A stretch of DNA of 8,158 nt from BS750m-G4 sp964472195 (GCA_964472195.1 CAYYJH010000107.1:1-8158); one strand, 5' to 3'. Counted from the first letter of the stretch, positions 1 to 5,847 are shown. Notes: generated by a model not told the origin, from the letters alone. Made by a program: numbers and translations.

Positions 1-304
1 AATCCTTTATTGTGTGATGAAGCCTGCATTCATTTTCATATGCCTCTTTAAGAGTATCAGTCACTAAATAATTAAAGTGAGCGAAGCTGTGCAGGTTCCT
101 CTTCAGTTCAGCCTGTAAATTCTTCGCATAACCTGTGAACAGTACGTTGAAATTTTTATCTGGTATGTAAATATAACCTAACAAAAAGTTGCCCGGAGAA
201 TTTTTCGGAACTACCGATATAATTTTATCATAACTGAACTCGAAAGGTCCTTTCATTATTATCGTTTTGATTATGTTTTCTCTACCCGATTTTTGCTTAT
301 ACAT
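1..304 (-). CDS. Degenerate GIY-YIG-like protein, C-terminus cut off by window edge
   Basis: An open minus-strand frame runs from an ATG at 304 to the window edge without a stop (101 codons seen). A second in-frame ATG (residue 17, at 256) could be the real start; neither has a Shine-Dalgarno site. The layout resembles small GIY-YIG domain proteins: a PGNFLLGY strand at residues 37-44 where GIY would be, FTGYAKNL at 56-63 where YIG would be, then a helix with EAYENEC at 87-93. The last resembles the EA..EC..H helix of one uncharacterised GIY-YIG subgroup, from memory. The second motif's tyrosine is phenylalanine, and the usual arginine position after it appears to be glutamate (residue 66, AEL). 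If homologous, the protein may have lost nuclease activity. Family assignment is inference from pattern only; that the frame is coding is fairly likely. Confidence 0.55.
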   Translation of the reverse strand, partial: MYKQKSGRENIIKTIIMKGPFEFSYDKIISVVPKNSPGNFLLGYIYIPDKNFNVLFTGYAKNLQAELKRNLHSFAHFNYLVTDTLKEAYENECRLHHTIKD

Positions 305-462
305 AATTTAAAATATTTATTTTCATGTCTAATAAATATTTGTGCCTGTCAGGAGAAACTCTCCCTACTAATCGTTATAATTCTCTAACAAGCTGCCCTG
401 CTGCCCTTGAAGAACACCATGAAATTTACCAGGCGTTGCAGGGACATGCTCGTTAAATTATT

Positions 463-693
463 TCATTCCTTATTGCTCGAGATAGTGTACATGTATCCGA
501 ATCTCCAGCCGTCATTATCATTACCCCCTACATACCCCGGCAGTTTTAGCTTTGTACTCAACCAGAAGCGTGCATCATCTTCGGAATCGAATTCCTTTCT
601 TATCACCCAATCGGATGGATTCCTATGCTGCTTCCGCTTTTTAGAAGGTCTGTCCGTTAAACCCACATATTTAGAACCCTCTGCTGATTTCAT
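463..693 (-). CDS. Small GIY-YIG-like protein (76 aa), YVGLT/GWRFGYMYTI type
   Basis: Encodes a 76-residue protein from an ATG at 693 to a TGA at 463-465. Residues 9-13 (YVGLT) followed by a basic stretch (RPSKKRKQH, 15-23) look like the second half of a GIY-YIG motif with its arginine-bearing helix. After that come NPSDW (25-29), an acidic/aromatic helix (EDDARFW, 38-44), PGY (52-54) and GWRFGYMYTI (62-71). I recall short hypothetical proteins with this motif order in Bacteroidota-type genomes, so it is probably full length for its own subgroup although the first (GIY) strand is absent. It is cytoplasmic, with no signal peptide. Biochemical activity is unknown. Directly upstream lie two tandem dyads (733-789). 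The opposite-strand frame over the same bases has no such motifs and is a shadow. Confidence 0.65.
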   Translation of the reverse strand: MKSAEGSKYVGLTDRPSKKRKQHRNPSDWVIRKEFDSEDDARFWLSTKLKLPGYVGGNDNDGWRFGYMYTISSNKE

Positions 694-732
694 TCATTTG
701 TTTTAATATTTGTTATTTGTTAATAATGTAAA

Positions 733-789
733 GAAACATCCCGCTTGTATGTTATACACTATTTCCTTGAAACATGACTCCCATGTTAT
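733..789. promoter_or_regulatory. Tandem operator-like dyads, GAAACAT-N-ATGTTAT twice
   Basis: GAAACAT (733-739) and ATGTTAT (749-755) flank 9 bases. The same pair recurs at 769-775 and 783-789 around 7 bases. Each unit is therefore an inverted repeat (ACAT/ATGT core), and the two units are directly repeated 36 bases apart. They sit 40-96 bases upstream of the ATG of the minus-strand 76-residue gene, where regulator sites or a promoter would be expected. A role in binding a repressor is inference. Confidence 0.4.
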
Positions 790-869
790 TCATCATTGGT
801 AATTTTTCTTAACTAGTTTTTAAAAATATGGATTAATTTATTATGAATATTTTTTTTACAAAAACTCTT

Positions 870-949
870 AACAGACAGTCAAGAGAATCATCTCCAACCC
901 TCATTTTTTGAAGTGATTCTCAAAGAAGATTCTCCTGAACATGTCTGTT
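870..949 (-). repeat. Long imperfect inverted repeat, possible transcript end
   Basis: AACAGACA (870-877) pairs with TGTCTGTT (942-949), and GAGAATC-n-TCT (883-893) pairs with AGA-n-GATTCTC (924-934). A second GATTCTC copy lies at 915-921. Read on the minus strand it follows the small secreted-peptide gene, and a run of five T begins about six bases after the stem. It could end that transcript, but the internal loops and the offset of the T-run make it weaker than a textbook terminator. Confidence 0.4.
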
Positions 950-1029
950 CCAATTTAATTATGTTTCAATATGACAAAATACTTTTGAAACTCACTACTT
1001 TACTGCGTATAATAATCTTAACAATTTTT

Positions 1030-1257
1030 TTAATCATCTATTGGATAAATATCTATCAAATTTCCACCATCATATACATAAACCCACCATACACCGTTTT
1101 CAAAAACATAGACGTACTCGAGTTCGGCTTTATCTACAACACTGCTTACGGATGTGGGAGCTGCTTGTACATCATTCTGATATAAAGAAAAGATTCCAAA
1201 TGAAAATGTTAAAACTAAAATTGTAACGAGCGATATAAAAATTTTTTTAATTTTCAT
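1030..1257 (-). CDS. Small secreted peptide, unknown function (75 aa)
   Basis: The protein begins with a lysine-rich N-terminus (MKIKK) and a hydrophobic helix at about residues 6-25. A likely signal peptidase I site follows around VQA-A (30-33), so a mature peptide of about 42 residues should be exported. The mature part is acidic and has a VYVFENGVWWVYVYDGG stretch (49-65) that looks like an aromatic beta-hairpin. It ends IYPIDD. No lipobox cysteine is present. I do not recognise a family. The start ATG at 1257 has no Shine-Dalgarno but an A-rich leader. A loose TTGCAT-17-TAGATT promoter can be drawn upstream on the minus strand. The signal-peptide architecture favours this strand over the overlapping plus-strand frames at 913-1226. 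Confidence 0.6.
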   Translation of the reverse strand: MKIKKIFISLVTILVLTFSFGIFSLYQNDVQAAPTSVSSVVDKAELEYVYVFENGVWWVYVYDGGNLIDIYPIDD

Positions 1258-1366
1258 GGTATATGGTTTTATTTTATAAAACTTAGTGTAAAATTAAACA
1301 GGAATTAATCTAAATGCAAAGAATAGAAAATGCAATAAACGTAATATCGTAAGGGAAAATATCAGC

Positions 1367-1411
1367 ATATTCAATAATAATCTTGAATATTTAATTATAT
1401 TAGCCTATTTT
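1367..1411 (+). promoter_or_regulatory. Dyad overlapping a possible promoter of the 502-residue gene
   Basis: ATATTCAA (1367-1374) and TTGAATAT (1383-1390) form a perfect 8-base dyad with an 8-base spacer. TTGAAT at 1383-1388 and TATTTT at 1406-1411 are 17 bases apart and could serve as -35 and -10 boxes, which would give a leader of roughly 40 bases before the ATG at 1459. A repressor bound to the dyad would cover the -35. AT-rich DNA yields such patterns by chance, so confidence is low. Confidence 0.3.
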
Positions 1412-1458
1412 ACCTTAAATAATTTTCATCATAAAACATAAATACACAGCAAATACTT

Positions 1459-2967
1459 ATGTTAAAACATCTAATTATTGAAATTCTGAAGACCTTTTCT
1501 GATGATGATTTCATTTATTTCAGGGATTATCTAAGGTCACCGTTCTTTAATAGAAGCAAACAGCTTCTTAACATGTACGATGCACTTGTATATTTCCGTC
1601 CGTATTTTACTTCAAAGAACCTTACTAAAAAGAAAATTCATGAGAAAGTATTTCCTGCGCTTGAATATAAAGAAACGACTGTGACAACACTTCTTGTGAG
1701 CTTATCTTATCTTGCTGAAGATTATTTACTGTATTCGAATTTGCACAATAATTATATAAAGTCTCAGGATTTTCTTTTCGATGAACTGTTGAAGAGAAAA
1801 CTGTATAAGATTTTCGAAAAGAAAGCAATTGAGTTTGAGGAATTATTGAAAGATAACAGGGGTTTGAATGTTGACAATATTTTGAACAAGTTTTATTTTG
1901 AAACAGATAAATATAATTACAACATTATAAGCAAGACTTTTGCCGGAAAGGAGGCACATAAAGAAAATATAGAGCTCATAACAAACCGGGGAAAGCATAT
2001 AATCTTCTATTTCATAATGCAAATGATAAAACAAAACATGGGCTTGTACACGTATAAGTTTAACTATGATGTTGATATAGAGAAAAATTTTTTAATCGAA
2101 TTTTCAAAAGATATAAACTTCAAGGAACTTTTAGAATATCTATGTAAAAACACAAAGGGTTCGGATTATTATAAAGCAGCAGTAACTTATAAACATTTGT
2201 TCTTAATGTTTTCAGATTTTGAAAATGAAAAACATTATTATAATTATAAAAAAACTTTCCTTAAAAACTCTGGCTTCTTCAGTTACGATGAAAAGCAATT
2301 TCTTTCCACAAAACTAATCCAGTATTGTTTAGCGAAAAACAGAGTAACAGGATTAGAATCAAAGTACAACAAAGAATTATTTGATATTTATAATCTCATA
2401 CTGAAAAATGAATATTATAAGGTTAGCTACAGTGATAATCTTCCTGTTGATTTGTTCAGAAATATTGTCATACTTGGAATTCGTTTAAAGAAATACATAT
2501 GGTTAAATGAATTTATCACTAAAAACAGGAGGAAGCTGCATCCAGACCAGAGGAAAAATATGTATTATTATTGTCACGCTAAGATATGTTATGAACGTGG
2601 AATGTACAGGGATGCTCTTACAAATTTTAATAACATAAAGCTTTCCTCAAGCACATTTAAATCTGACCTGAAGAACATGATGCTGAAGACTTTCTACGAA
2701 CTGAATCTTACAGAAAATGCATATTCACTAATAGACTCATACAAACACTTCCTGAGAACCGACAAAACTATTTCCGTTGAAAGAAAGAGCGCCTATCGGA
2801 GTTTTGTCAACATCACTCAAAAATTACTCGAATCAAGACTAACAGGAAAGAAGCCTCTATTAACTTACATCGAAGGCAGATTAAAAAACAAAGAAAACAT
2901 TTATGACAGGCAATGGCTTTATGAAAAAGTTTCTGAGCTAAGGCAGGGTTTTAAATCGGTTGGTTAA
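1459..2967 (+). CDS. Uncharacterised helix-rich protein (502 aa), Ignavibacteria/Bacteroidota type
   Basis: A long cytoplasmic protein with no signal peptide or membrane segment, rich in lysine, tyrosine, phenylalanine and leucine. The N-terminus reads ILKTFSDDDFIYFRDYL (about 9-25) then SPFFNRSKQLL (27-37). From memory this signature, 'F..f..yL.SPFFN', recurs in unnamed proteins of this bacterial group. The rest is predicted to be mostly paired alpha-helices. The stretch near residues 365-435 (YYYCHAKICYERGMYRDALTNF...) resembles tetratricopeptide-like repeats: an aromatic/alanine pattern and G-x-Y-x-x-A. A scaffold or protein-interaction role would fit, but no function can be assigned. The ATG at 1459 lacks a Shine-Dalgarno, as do the other large genes here. 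The gene stands alone, and 19 bases after its TAA the repeat of the GIY-YIG cassette begins. Confidence 0.88.
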   Translation: MLKHLIIEILKTFSDDDFIYFRDYLRSPFFNRSKQLLNMYDALVYFRPYFTSKNLTKKKIHEKVFPALEYKETTVTTLLVSLSYLAEDYLLYSNLHNNYIKSQDFLFDELLKRKLYKIFEKKAIEFEELLKDNRGLNVDNILNKFYFETDKYNYNIISKTFAGKEAHKENIELITNRGKHIIFYFIMQMIKQNMGLYTYKFNYDVDIEKNFLIEFSKDINFKELLEYLCKNTKGSDYYKAAVTYKHLFLMFSDFENEKHYYNYKKTFLKNSGFFSYDEKQFLSTKLIQYCLAKNRVTGLESKYNKELFDIYNLILKNEYYKVSYSDNLPVDLFRNIVILGIRLKKYIWLNEFITKNRRKLHPDQRKNMYYYCHAKICYERGMYRDALTNFNNIKLSSSTFKSDLKNMMLKTFYELNLTENAYSLIDSYKHFLRTDKTISVERKSAYRSFVNITQKLLESRLTGKKPLLTYIEGRLKNKENIYDRQWLYEKVSELRQGFKSVG

Positions 2968-2986
2968 GTTATTGAATAAATACATT

Positions 2987-3016
2987 TTGTCATTCCCGCG
3001 GAAGCGGGAATCCAGA
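2987..3016 (+). repeat. Left REP-like palindrome of GIY-YIG cassette
   Basis: ATTCCCGC (2992-2999) pairs with GCGGGAAT (3004-3011) around GGAA. The GC-rich hairpin ends 16 bases before the nuclease ATG, so it lies in that gene's leader. It is the familiar 'CATTCCCGC..GCGGGAATCC' type of extragenic repeat seen in many bacterial genomes (known from memory). There is no T-run, so it is not an obvious terminator for the upstream gene. Confidence 0.75.
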
Positions 3017-3027
3017 AAATACCAAAA

Positions 3028-3321
3028 ATGAAAAACTACTATGTATACATACTCGCAAGCAAAAAAAACGGAACACTTTATATTGGTGCAACTAATAATT
3101 TGCTTAAAAGAGTGTATGAACATAAAAGTAAGATGGTTGAAGGCTTTACAAAAAAATACAATATTCACAAACTAGTTTACTACGAACAAACAAATAGTAT
3201 CCAAAGTGCTTTAAGCAGAGAAAAGCAATTGAAAAAATGGTACAGGAAATGGAAAATAGAATTAATTGAAGAAATGAATCCAGATTGGAAAAATCTTTAT
3301 TATGAATTAGGAGGTCAATAA
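3028..3321 (+). CDS. GIY-YIG nuclease domain protein (97 aa), UvrC N-terminal/YhbQ-like class
   Basis: A compact single-domain GIY-YIG protein. YYVYIL at residues 4-9 is the GIY strand and LYIGATNNLLKRVYEH at 17-32 the YIG strand and following helix. AL-SREKQLKKW at 61-71 supplies the conserved metal-binding glutamate. Expected catalytic residues are all present: Y7, Y18, R28, H32 and E65. Length matches the small stand-alone family (about 80-100 residues), which lacks the DNA-binding domains of homing endonucleases. Such proteins are thought to cut or nick DNA, but most are uncharacterised. The ATG at 3028 has no Shine-Dalgarno, and the leader carries the left palindrome. The gene converges with the phosphatase gene downstream; the right palindrome lies between them. 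Confidence 0.92.
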   Translation: MKNYYVYILASKKNGTLYIGATNNLLKRVYEHKSKMVEGFTKKYNIHKLVYYEQTNSIQSALSREKQLKKWYRKWKIELIEEMNPDWKNLYYELGGQ

Positions 3322-3335
3322 GATTTTTTACAAAA

Positions 3336-3366
3336 TGGATTCCCAATCAAGTTGGGAATGACAAAT
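3336..3366 (-). repeat. Right REP-like palindrome of GIY-YIG cassette (inverted copy)
   Basis: ATTCCCAA (3339-3346) pairs with TTGGGAAT (3352-3359) around TCAAG. Read on the minus strand it has the same outer sequence as the left copy (TTTGTCATTCCC...GGGAATCCA). The inner stem bases differ (GC versus AA) but pairing is kept, a compensatory change. On the minus strand CCATTTTGT follows, so it could also act as a weak terminator for the phosphatase gene ending at 3372. Confidence 0.7.
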
Positions 3367-3371
3367 TATTA

Positions 3372-4628
3372 CTACTTCACTCTTTTAATCACAACAACAG
3401 TTTTATCATCTTCATATTTTCCCTGTGCACAAAAGACCTGAACATCCTGGATGACTAATTCACAAATATCCTTTGCACTTTTCTTCCTGTTTTCTACAAG
3501 CAGTTTTCTTAACCTATCATCACCATAAAATTCAAAGTTATTATTTGCAGCTTCTGTGATACCGTCCGTATATAAAACTATAAGGTCATTGATTTCAAGG
3601 TTGAAGCTTTCTGAATAATACTTCTGGTCTGGCGAAATCCCCAGAACGGGACCGGTTGTTACAAAATCTTCTACATTACCCGATTCAGAATATACGTGTA
3701 TTGGTAAGTTATGACCGGCATTTACGTAAACACACAACCCTTTTTTATCTTTGAAAAGCTCACAATAAAATAAAGTAACGAATCGTTCATAAGGGAAAGT
3801 TTCGTATACGAGATTGTTAATCTTCTTCACCAGTGATGTTGTAGTCACATCATACTCCACACCCATCTTCAGAGCACCCGAAACGTAAAGAGCCTGGGCA
3901 GCTGCTGATATTCCTTTGGAAGCAGCATCACCTATTGCAACACCGAGCTTATATTCGTCACCCGTTTTTATGTAATCGAAAAAGTCCCCACCGACAATCC
4001 TGTCAGGAACCGATATGCCGAATATTTCATAATTACCAAACTCTAACTCGTGTTCCGGGAGTATGTTCTTTTGGATTTCACTCGCTTTCTCGAGCTCGAC
4101 GATGTTCTCTTTTTCACGTGACTCAATATCTTTCGATCTTATCACAGAACCAAGTGTCGCACTGATTATGTTCATGTCATTCAGTAATTCATCATCAAGG
4201 CTTTTAGCATTGAGTGCTATCAAATACTGATATAAGAAATAAAGCTCCTGCGGGTTTTCATGATACCTGAGTTTATATCTTTCCCCTACTCCTGTTGCAG
4301 AGTACTGGTAAATTCCTTTTGTAAGTAAATATTCATCCGTTTCTTCTGCGATTATTGTGCGGGATTTACCGATTTTTTTAAAAATCGGATATTTATCGAC
4401 GTTGACCTTGTATCCATCTTCTATTAAATCTACATCTCCGATCTGGTCAATAAGTTTGTAAGCTGTTTTCTGACTGTTGAGCTTCCATATACGCCCGCCG
4501 ATAATATCTATGCCTTCGTTCTGTATTATTTCATCTAGAACGTATTTGAGCAGCTCTACATCAGTTTCATAAATAGGAGCTTTCTTTATAAAACTCTCAA
4601 TCGTTTTGTATAATTTTCGCTGTTCCAT
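3372..4628 (-). CDS. SpoIIE/RsbU-type PP2C serine phosphatase with N-terminal sensor-like region (418 aa)
   Basis: The C-terminal half is a SpoIIE-class PP2C phosphatase: VGGDFFD (212-218), IGDAASKG (232-239), NAGHNLP (303-309), GPVLG (326-330), YTDGITEA (353-360) and DDKT (407-410). The metal-binding aspartates D215, D234, D355 and D408 are present. A coiled-coil linker with EIQKNILP (184-191) precedes it, as in RsbU-type regulators. Residues 1-165 are probably a GAF-like or other sensory domain, which I cannot name firmly. Such enzymes usually dephosphorylate anti-sigma-factor antagonists in partner switching, or other Ser/Thr phosphoproteins; no antagonist or anti-sigma gene is in this window. 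The ATG at 4628 overlaps the end of the upstream membrane-protein gene by 32 bases, which implies one transcript and perhaps coupled translation. No later in-frame ATG before residue 152 would keep the whole protein. Confidence 0.93.
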   Translation of the reverse strand: MEQRKLYKTIESFIKKAPIYETDVELLKYVLDEIIQNEGIDIIGGRIWKLNSQKTAYKLIDQIGDVDLIEDGYKVNVDKYPIFKKIGKSRTIIAEETDEYLLTKGIYQYSATGVGERYKLRYHENPQELYFLYQYLIALNAKSLDDELLNDMNIISATLGSVIRSKDIESREKENIVELEKASEIQKNILPEHELEFGNYEIFGISVPDRIVGGDFFDYIKTGDEYKLGVAIGDAASKGISAAAQALYVSGALKMGVEYDVTTTSLVKKINNLVYETFPYERFVTLFYCELFKDKKGLCVYVNAGHNLPIHVYSESGNVEDFVTTGPVLGISPDQKYYSESFNLEINDLIVLYTDGITEAANNNFEFYGDDRLRKLLVENRKKSAKDICELVIQDVQVFCAQGKYEDDKTVVVIKRVK

Positions 4629-5556
4629 AAAATTTTCTTTTGTATTTTTTAATATGTGGAAAATCTATTTTATTTTTTTCAAGATAAATCTGCCCTAAAG
4701 CAGCACCAACGACAAAAACAACCGATATATAGTAAATCCATAATAACACAATCACAAACGCTGCATAAACTCCGTATACTTTTCCGAGTGTAGAGAACTT
4801 CAAAATATATATGGTGAATAAATATTTCAATATCTCAAAAAACACAGCAGCATAAATGGCAGAAAAGGCAACAACCTTCCTTGGAAACTCAATATTCGGA
4901 ACGTGAGCATACAATATGTAGAAGAGAATATATGTAAATATAAAAGGCACGAAAAACGGAATTATTTTTTCAAAGATATTGAATGTTAAAACATTAAAGA
5001 ATATTCCGTGTGAATATTCATTCAGGATTTGAAAACCCGAAGTTAAAGAAAGTGTTATCACAAACAATATTAAAGTAACAAAAATTAATATGAAATCGCG
5101 AATTTTTCCTATAAAAAAATTAATTTGATCATCTACATTATAAATCCTGTTGAGTACGTCACGCATTGAACTGAATAAACTACCCATGAACCACAGTAAA
5201 CCTCCTATACCGATTGCTGCCGTCAGGAAAGTATAAGAAGTAATTTCATTTACTCTCCTAATTATATAAGAAATAAATTTCTCTTTCTCTGATTCCAGTA
5301 TTGGCAAAATGCTGTTTAGATAAATACTGAATTTTTCCAGCGTGTCGGATGATTCGAGGTAAACACCGAGCAAAGAAAAAAGTATAAGATTAAATGGAAT
5401 TATACACAGGACAATGTTAAATGCAATGCCGGATGATAAGACCCAAATGTGATCTTTCTCAAATTTTCTGTACAGGTTCTTTAGATAATAAAAAACGGTT
5501 TCATAAAACGTTTTGAATCTGAATGATTGGAACATGAGTGTAAGACTTCTTATCAT
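4597..5556 (-). CDS. YihY/BrkB family inner-membrane protein (319 aa)
   Basis: A polytopic membrane protein with about six helices, near residues 37-65, 109-135, 153-175, 199-218, 230-252 and 262-290 (numbering one residue higher, from the TTG). Family hallmarks are SSGIAFNIVLCIIPF (42-56), GLLWFMGSLFSSMRDVLNRIYN (120-141) and YGVYAAFVIVLLWIYYI (262-278). The length is usual for YihY/BrkB. Members were once annotated as ribonuclease BN or serum-resistance factors; their true role is unsettled and may be transport or envelope maintenance. The frame is also open from a TTG at 5559, but the adjacent ATG at 5556 is the more likely start. A purine-rich AAGGA about 21 bases upstream is too far to help. 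It is first of a two-gene unit with the overlapping phosphatase gene, preceded by dyads at 5601-5651. Confidence 0.92.
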   Translation of the reverse strand: MIRSLTLMFQSFRFKTFYETVFYYLKNLYRKFEKDHIWVLSSGIAFNIVLCIIPFNLILFSLLGVYLESSDTLEKFSIYLNSILPILESEKEKFISYIIRRVNEITSYTFLTAAIGIGGLLWFMGSLFSSMRDVLNRIYNVDDQINFFIGKIRDFILIFVTLILFVITLSLTSGFQILNEYSHGIFFNVLTFNIFEKIIPFFVPFIFTYILFYILYAHVPNIEFPRKVVAFSAIYAAVFFEILKYLFTIYILKFSTLGKVYGVYAAFVIVLLWIYYISVVFVVGAALGQIYLEKNKIDFPHIKKYKRKFYGTAKIIQND

Positions 5557-5600
5557 CAATTAATTAACTTTTATTTCCTTCTCTCTGTTCGGAATTTTAT

Positions 5601-5615
5601 TTCTAAGTCTTAGAA
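5601..5615. promoter_or_regulatory. Perfect 15-base palindrome upstream of the membrane-protein gene
   Basis: TTCTAAG-T-CTTAGAA is a perfect palindrome around one central base, 45 bases upstream of the ATG at 5556. Length and position suit a dimeric regulator's site in the leader or promoter of the BrkB/phosphatase unit. No regulator gene is next to it, so function is inference. Confidence 0.4.
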
Positions 5616-5624
5616 TAAATCAGT

Positions 5625-5651
5625 ATATATGGAAATTGATAAACCATATAT
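5625..5651. promoter_or_regulatory. 8-base dyad next to a possible promoter of the BrkB/phosphatase unit
   Basis: ATATATGG (5625-5632) and CCATATAT (5644-5651) are perfect inverted copies separated by 11 bases. On the minus strand a loose TTGCTC-17-TATATG promoter overlaps the distal arm. Together with the palindrome at 5601-5615 it makes a regulatory region of about 50 bases. The base composition raises the odds of chance. Confidence 0.35.
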
Positions 5652-5750
5652 GATTTTTATAGAACTTGAGCAATATAATTATGTAATTTATGATATTAAA
5701 GATAGAAAGAAGTAAAGAGTTTGTGAAGACATACCAGCTCTATAACTGAT

Positions 5751-5782
5751 AAAAAACAGCCCGGTAATAAATTACCAGGCTG
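5751..5782 (-). terminator. Rho-independent terminator for the T9SS-exported protein gene
   Basis: Read on the minus strand, CAGCCTGGTAA and TTACCGGGCTG (5757-5782) form an 11-pair stem with one G-U wobble and a four-base loop, followed at once by six T (5751-5756). It lies about 58 bases after the stop of the gene at 5840-6982. The wobble pairs only on the minus-strand RNA (it is C-A on the plus), which fixes the orientation. Confidence 0.85.
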
Positions 5783-5811
5783 ATTATGGAAGGAAACAAG
5801 GAGAAAGAAAA

Positions 5812-5847
5812 ATGAAAAAATATTACAAATTTATTAAAATCATTTAA
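5812..5847 (+). other. Micro-frame of 11 codons with a good ribosome site, of doubtful reality
   Basis: AAGGAG (5799-5804), eight bases, then ATG and eleven codons (MKKYYKFIKII) ending in TAA at 5845-5847. The beginning looks like the N-terminus of an exported protein that stops early, so it may be a gene remnant, a leader peptide, or chance. It overlaps the end of the minus-strand gene at 5840 and lies on the opposite strand to everything nearby. Confidence 0.2.

Larger units (their letters stand above)
694..1029. other. Non-coding stretch between two minus-strand genes
   Basis: About 336 AT-rich bases without a convincing gene. It contains the tandem AACAT/ATGTT dyads near the start of the 76-residue gene and a long imperfect inverted repeat at 870-949. 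Overlapping plus-strand frames here have biased, low-complexity translations and no recognisable domain. Confidence 0.6.
2987..3366 (+). mobile_element. Putative GIY-YIG nuclease cassette bracketed by inverted palindromic repeats
   Basis: The unit consists of a 97-residue GIY-YIG gene with an extragenic palindrome on each side, the two palindromes being in opposite orientation. Reading inward from each end, both ends give TTTGTCATTCCC, an 8-9 base centre, then GGGAATCCA. Total length is about 380 bp. No transposase is present and no clear target-site duplication is visible in the flanks. The arrangement recalls REP elements linked to a RAYT (Y1 transposase) gene, but with a GIY-YIG enzyme instead. 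That it moves, or that the nuclease acts on the repeats, is inference. Confidence 0.45.

Noticed and set aside
392..446. CCCTGC/GCAGGG inverted pair in the gap between the first two genes
   Set aside because: Only six bases with a long spacer; too weak to call a structure.
407..706. Plus-strand 99-residue frame
   Set aside because: It lies antisense to the 76-residue GIY-YIG-like gene, which has recognisable motifs; the serine/leucine-rich translation has none.
913..1226. Two overlapping plus-strand frames (913-1185 and 1041-1226)
   Set aside because: Isoleucine-rich or histidine-rich shadows of the minus-strand secreted peptide, which has a proper signal peptide.
1625..2034. Minus-strand frames inside the 502-residue gene
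   Set aside because: Antisense shadows with no domain or ribosome site.
2992..3011. Left palindrome as terminator of the 502-residue gene
   Set aside because: The stem is GC-rich but is followed by CCAGAAAATACC, with no T-run; its inverted partner at 3339-3359 points to a repeat instead.
2938..3168. Minus-strand 76-residue frame containing FLDSRFRGND
   Set aside because: This string is the translation of the CATTCCCGC..GCGGGAATCC repeat and appears in many spurious annotations; the frame also lies antisense to the GIY-YIG gene.
3146..3346. Minus-strand 66-residue frame
   Set aside because: Antisense to the well-supported GIY-YIG gene and starts within its right repeat.
3935..4165. Plus-strand 76-residue frame
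   Set aside because: Antisense to the phosphatase catalytic domain; no motif.
5557..5559. TTG as start of the BrkB-family gene
   Set aside because: The next codon is ATG (5554-5556), and no ribosome site favours the TTG.
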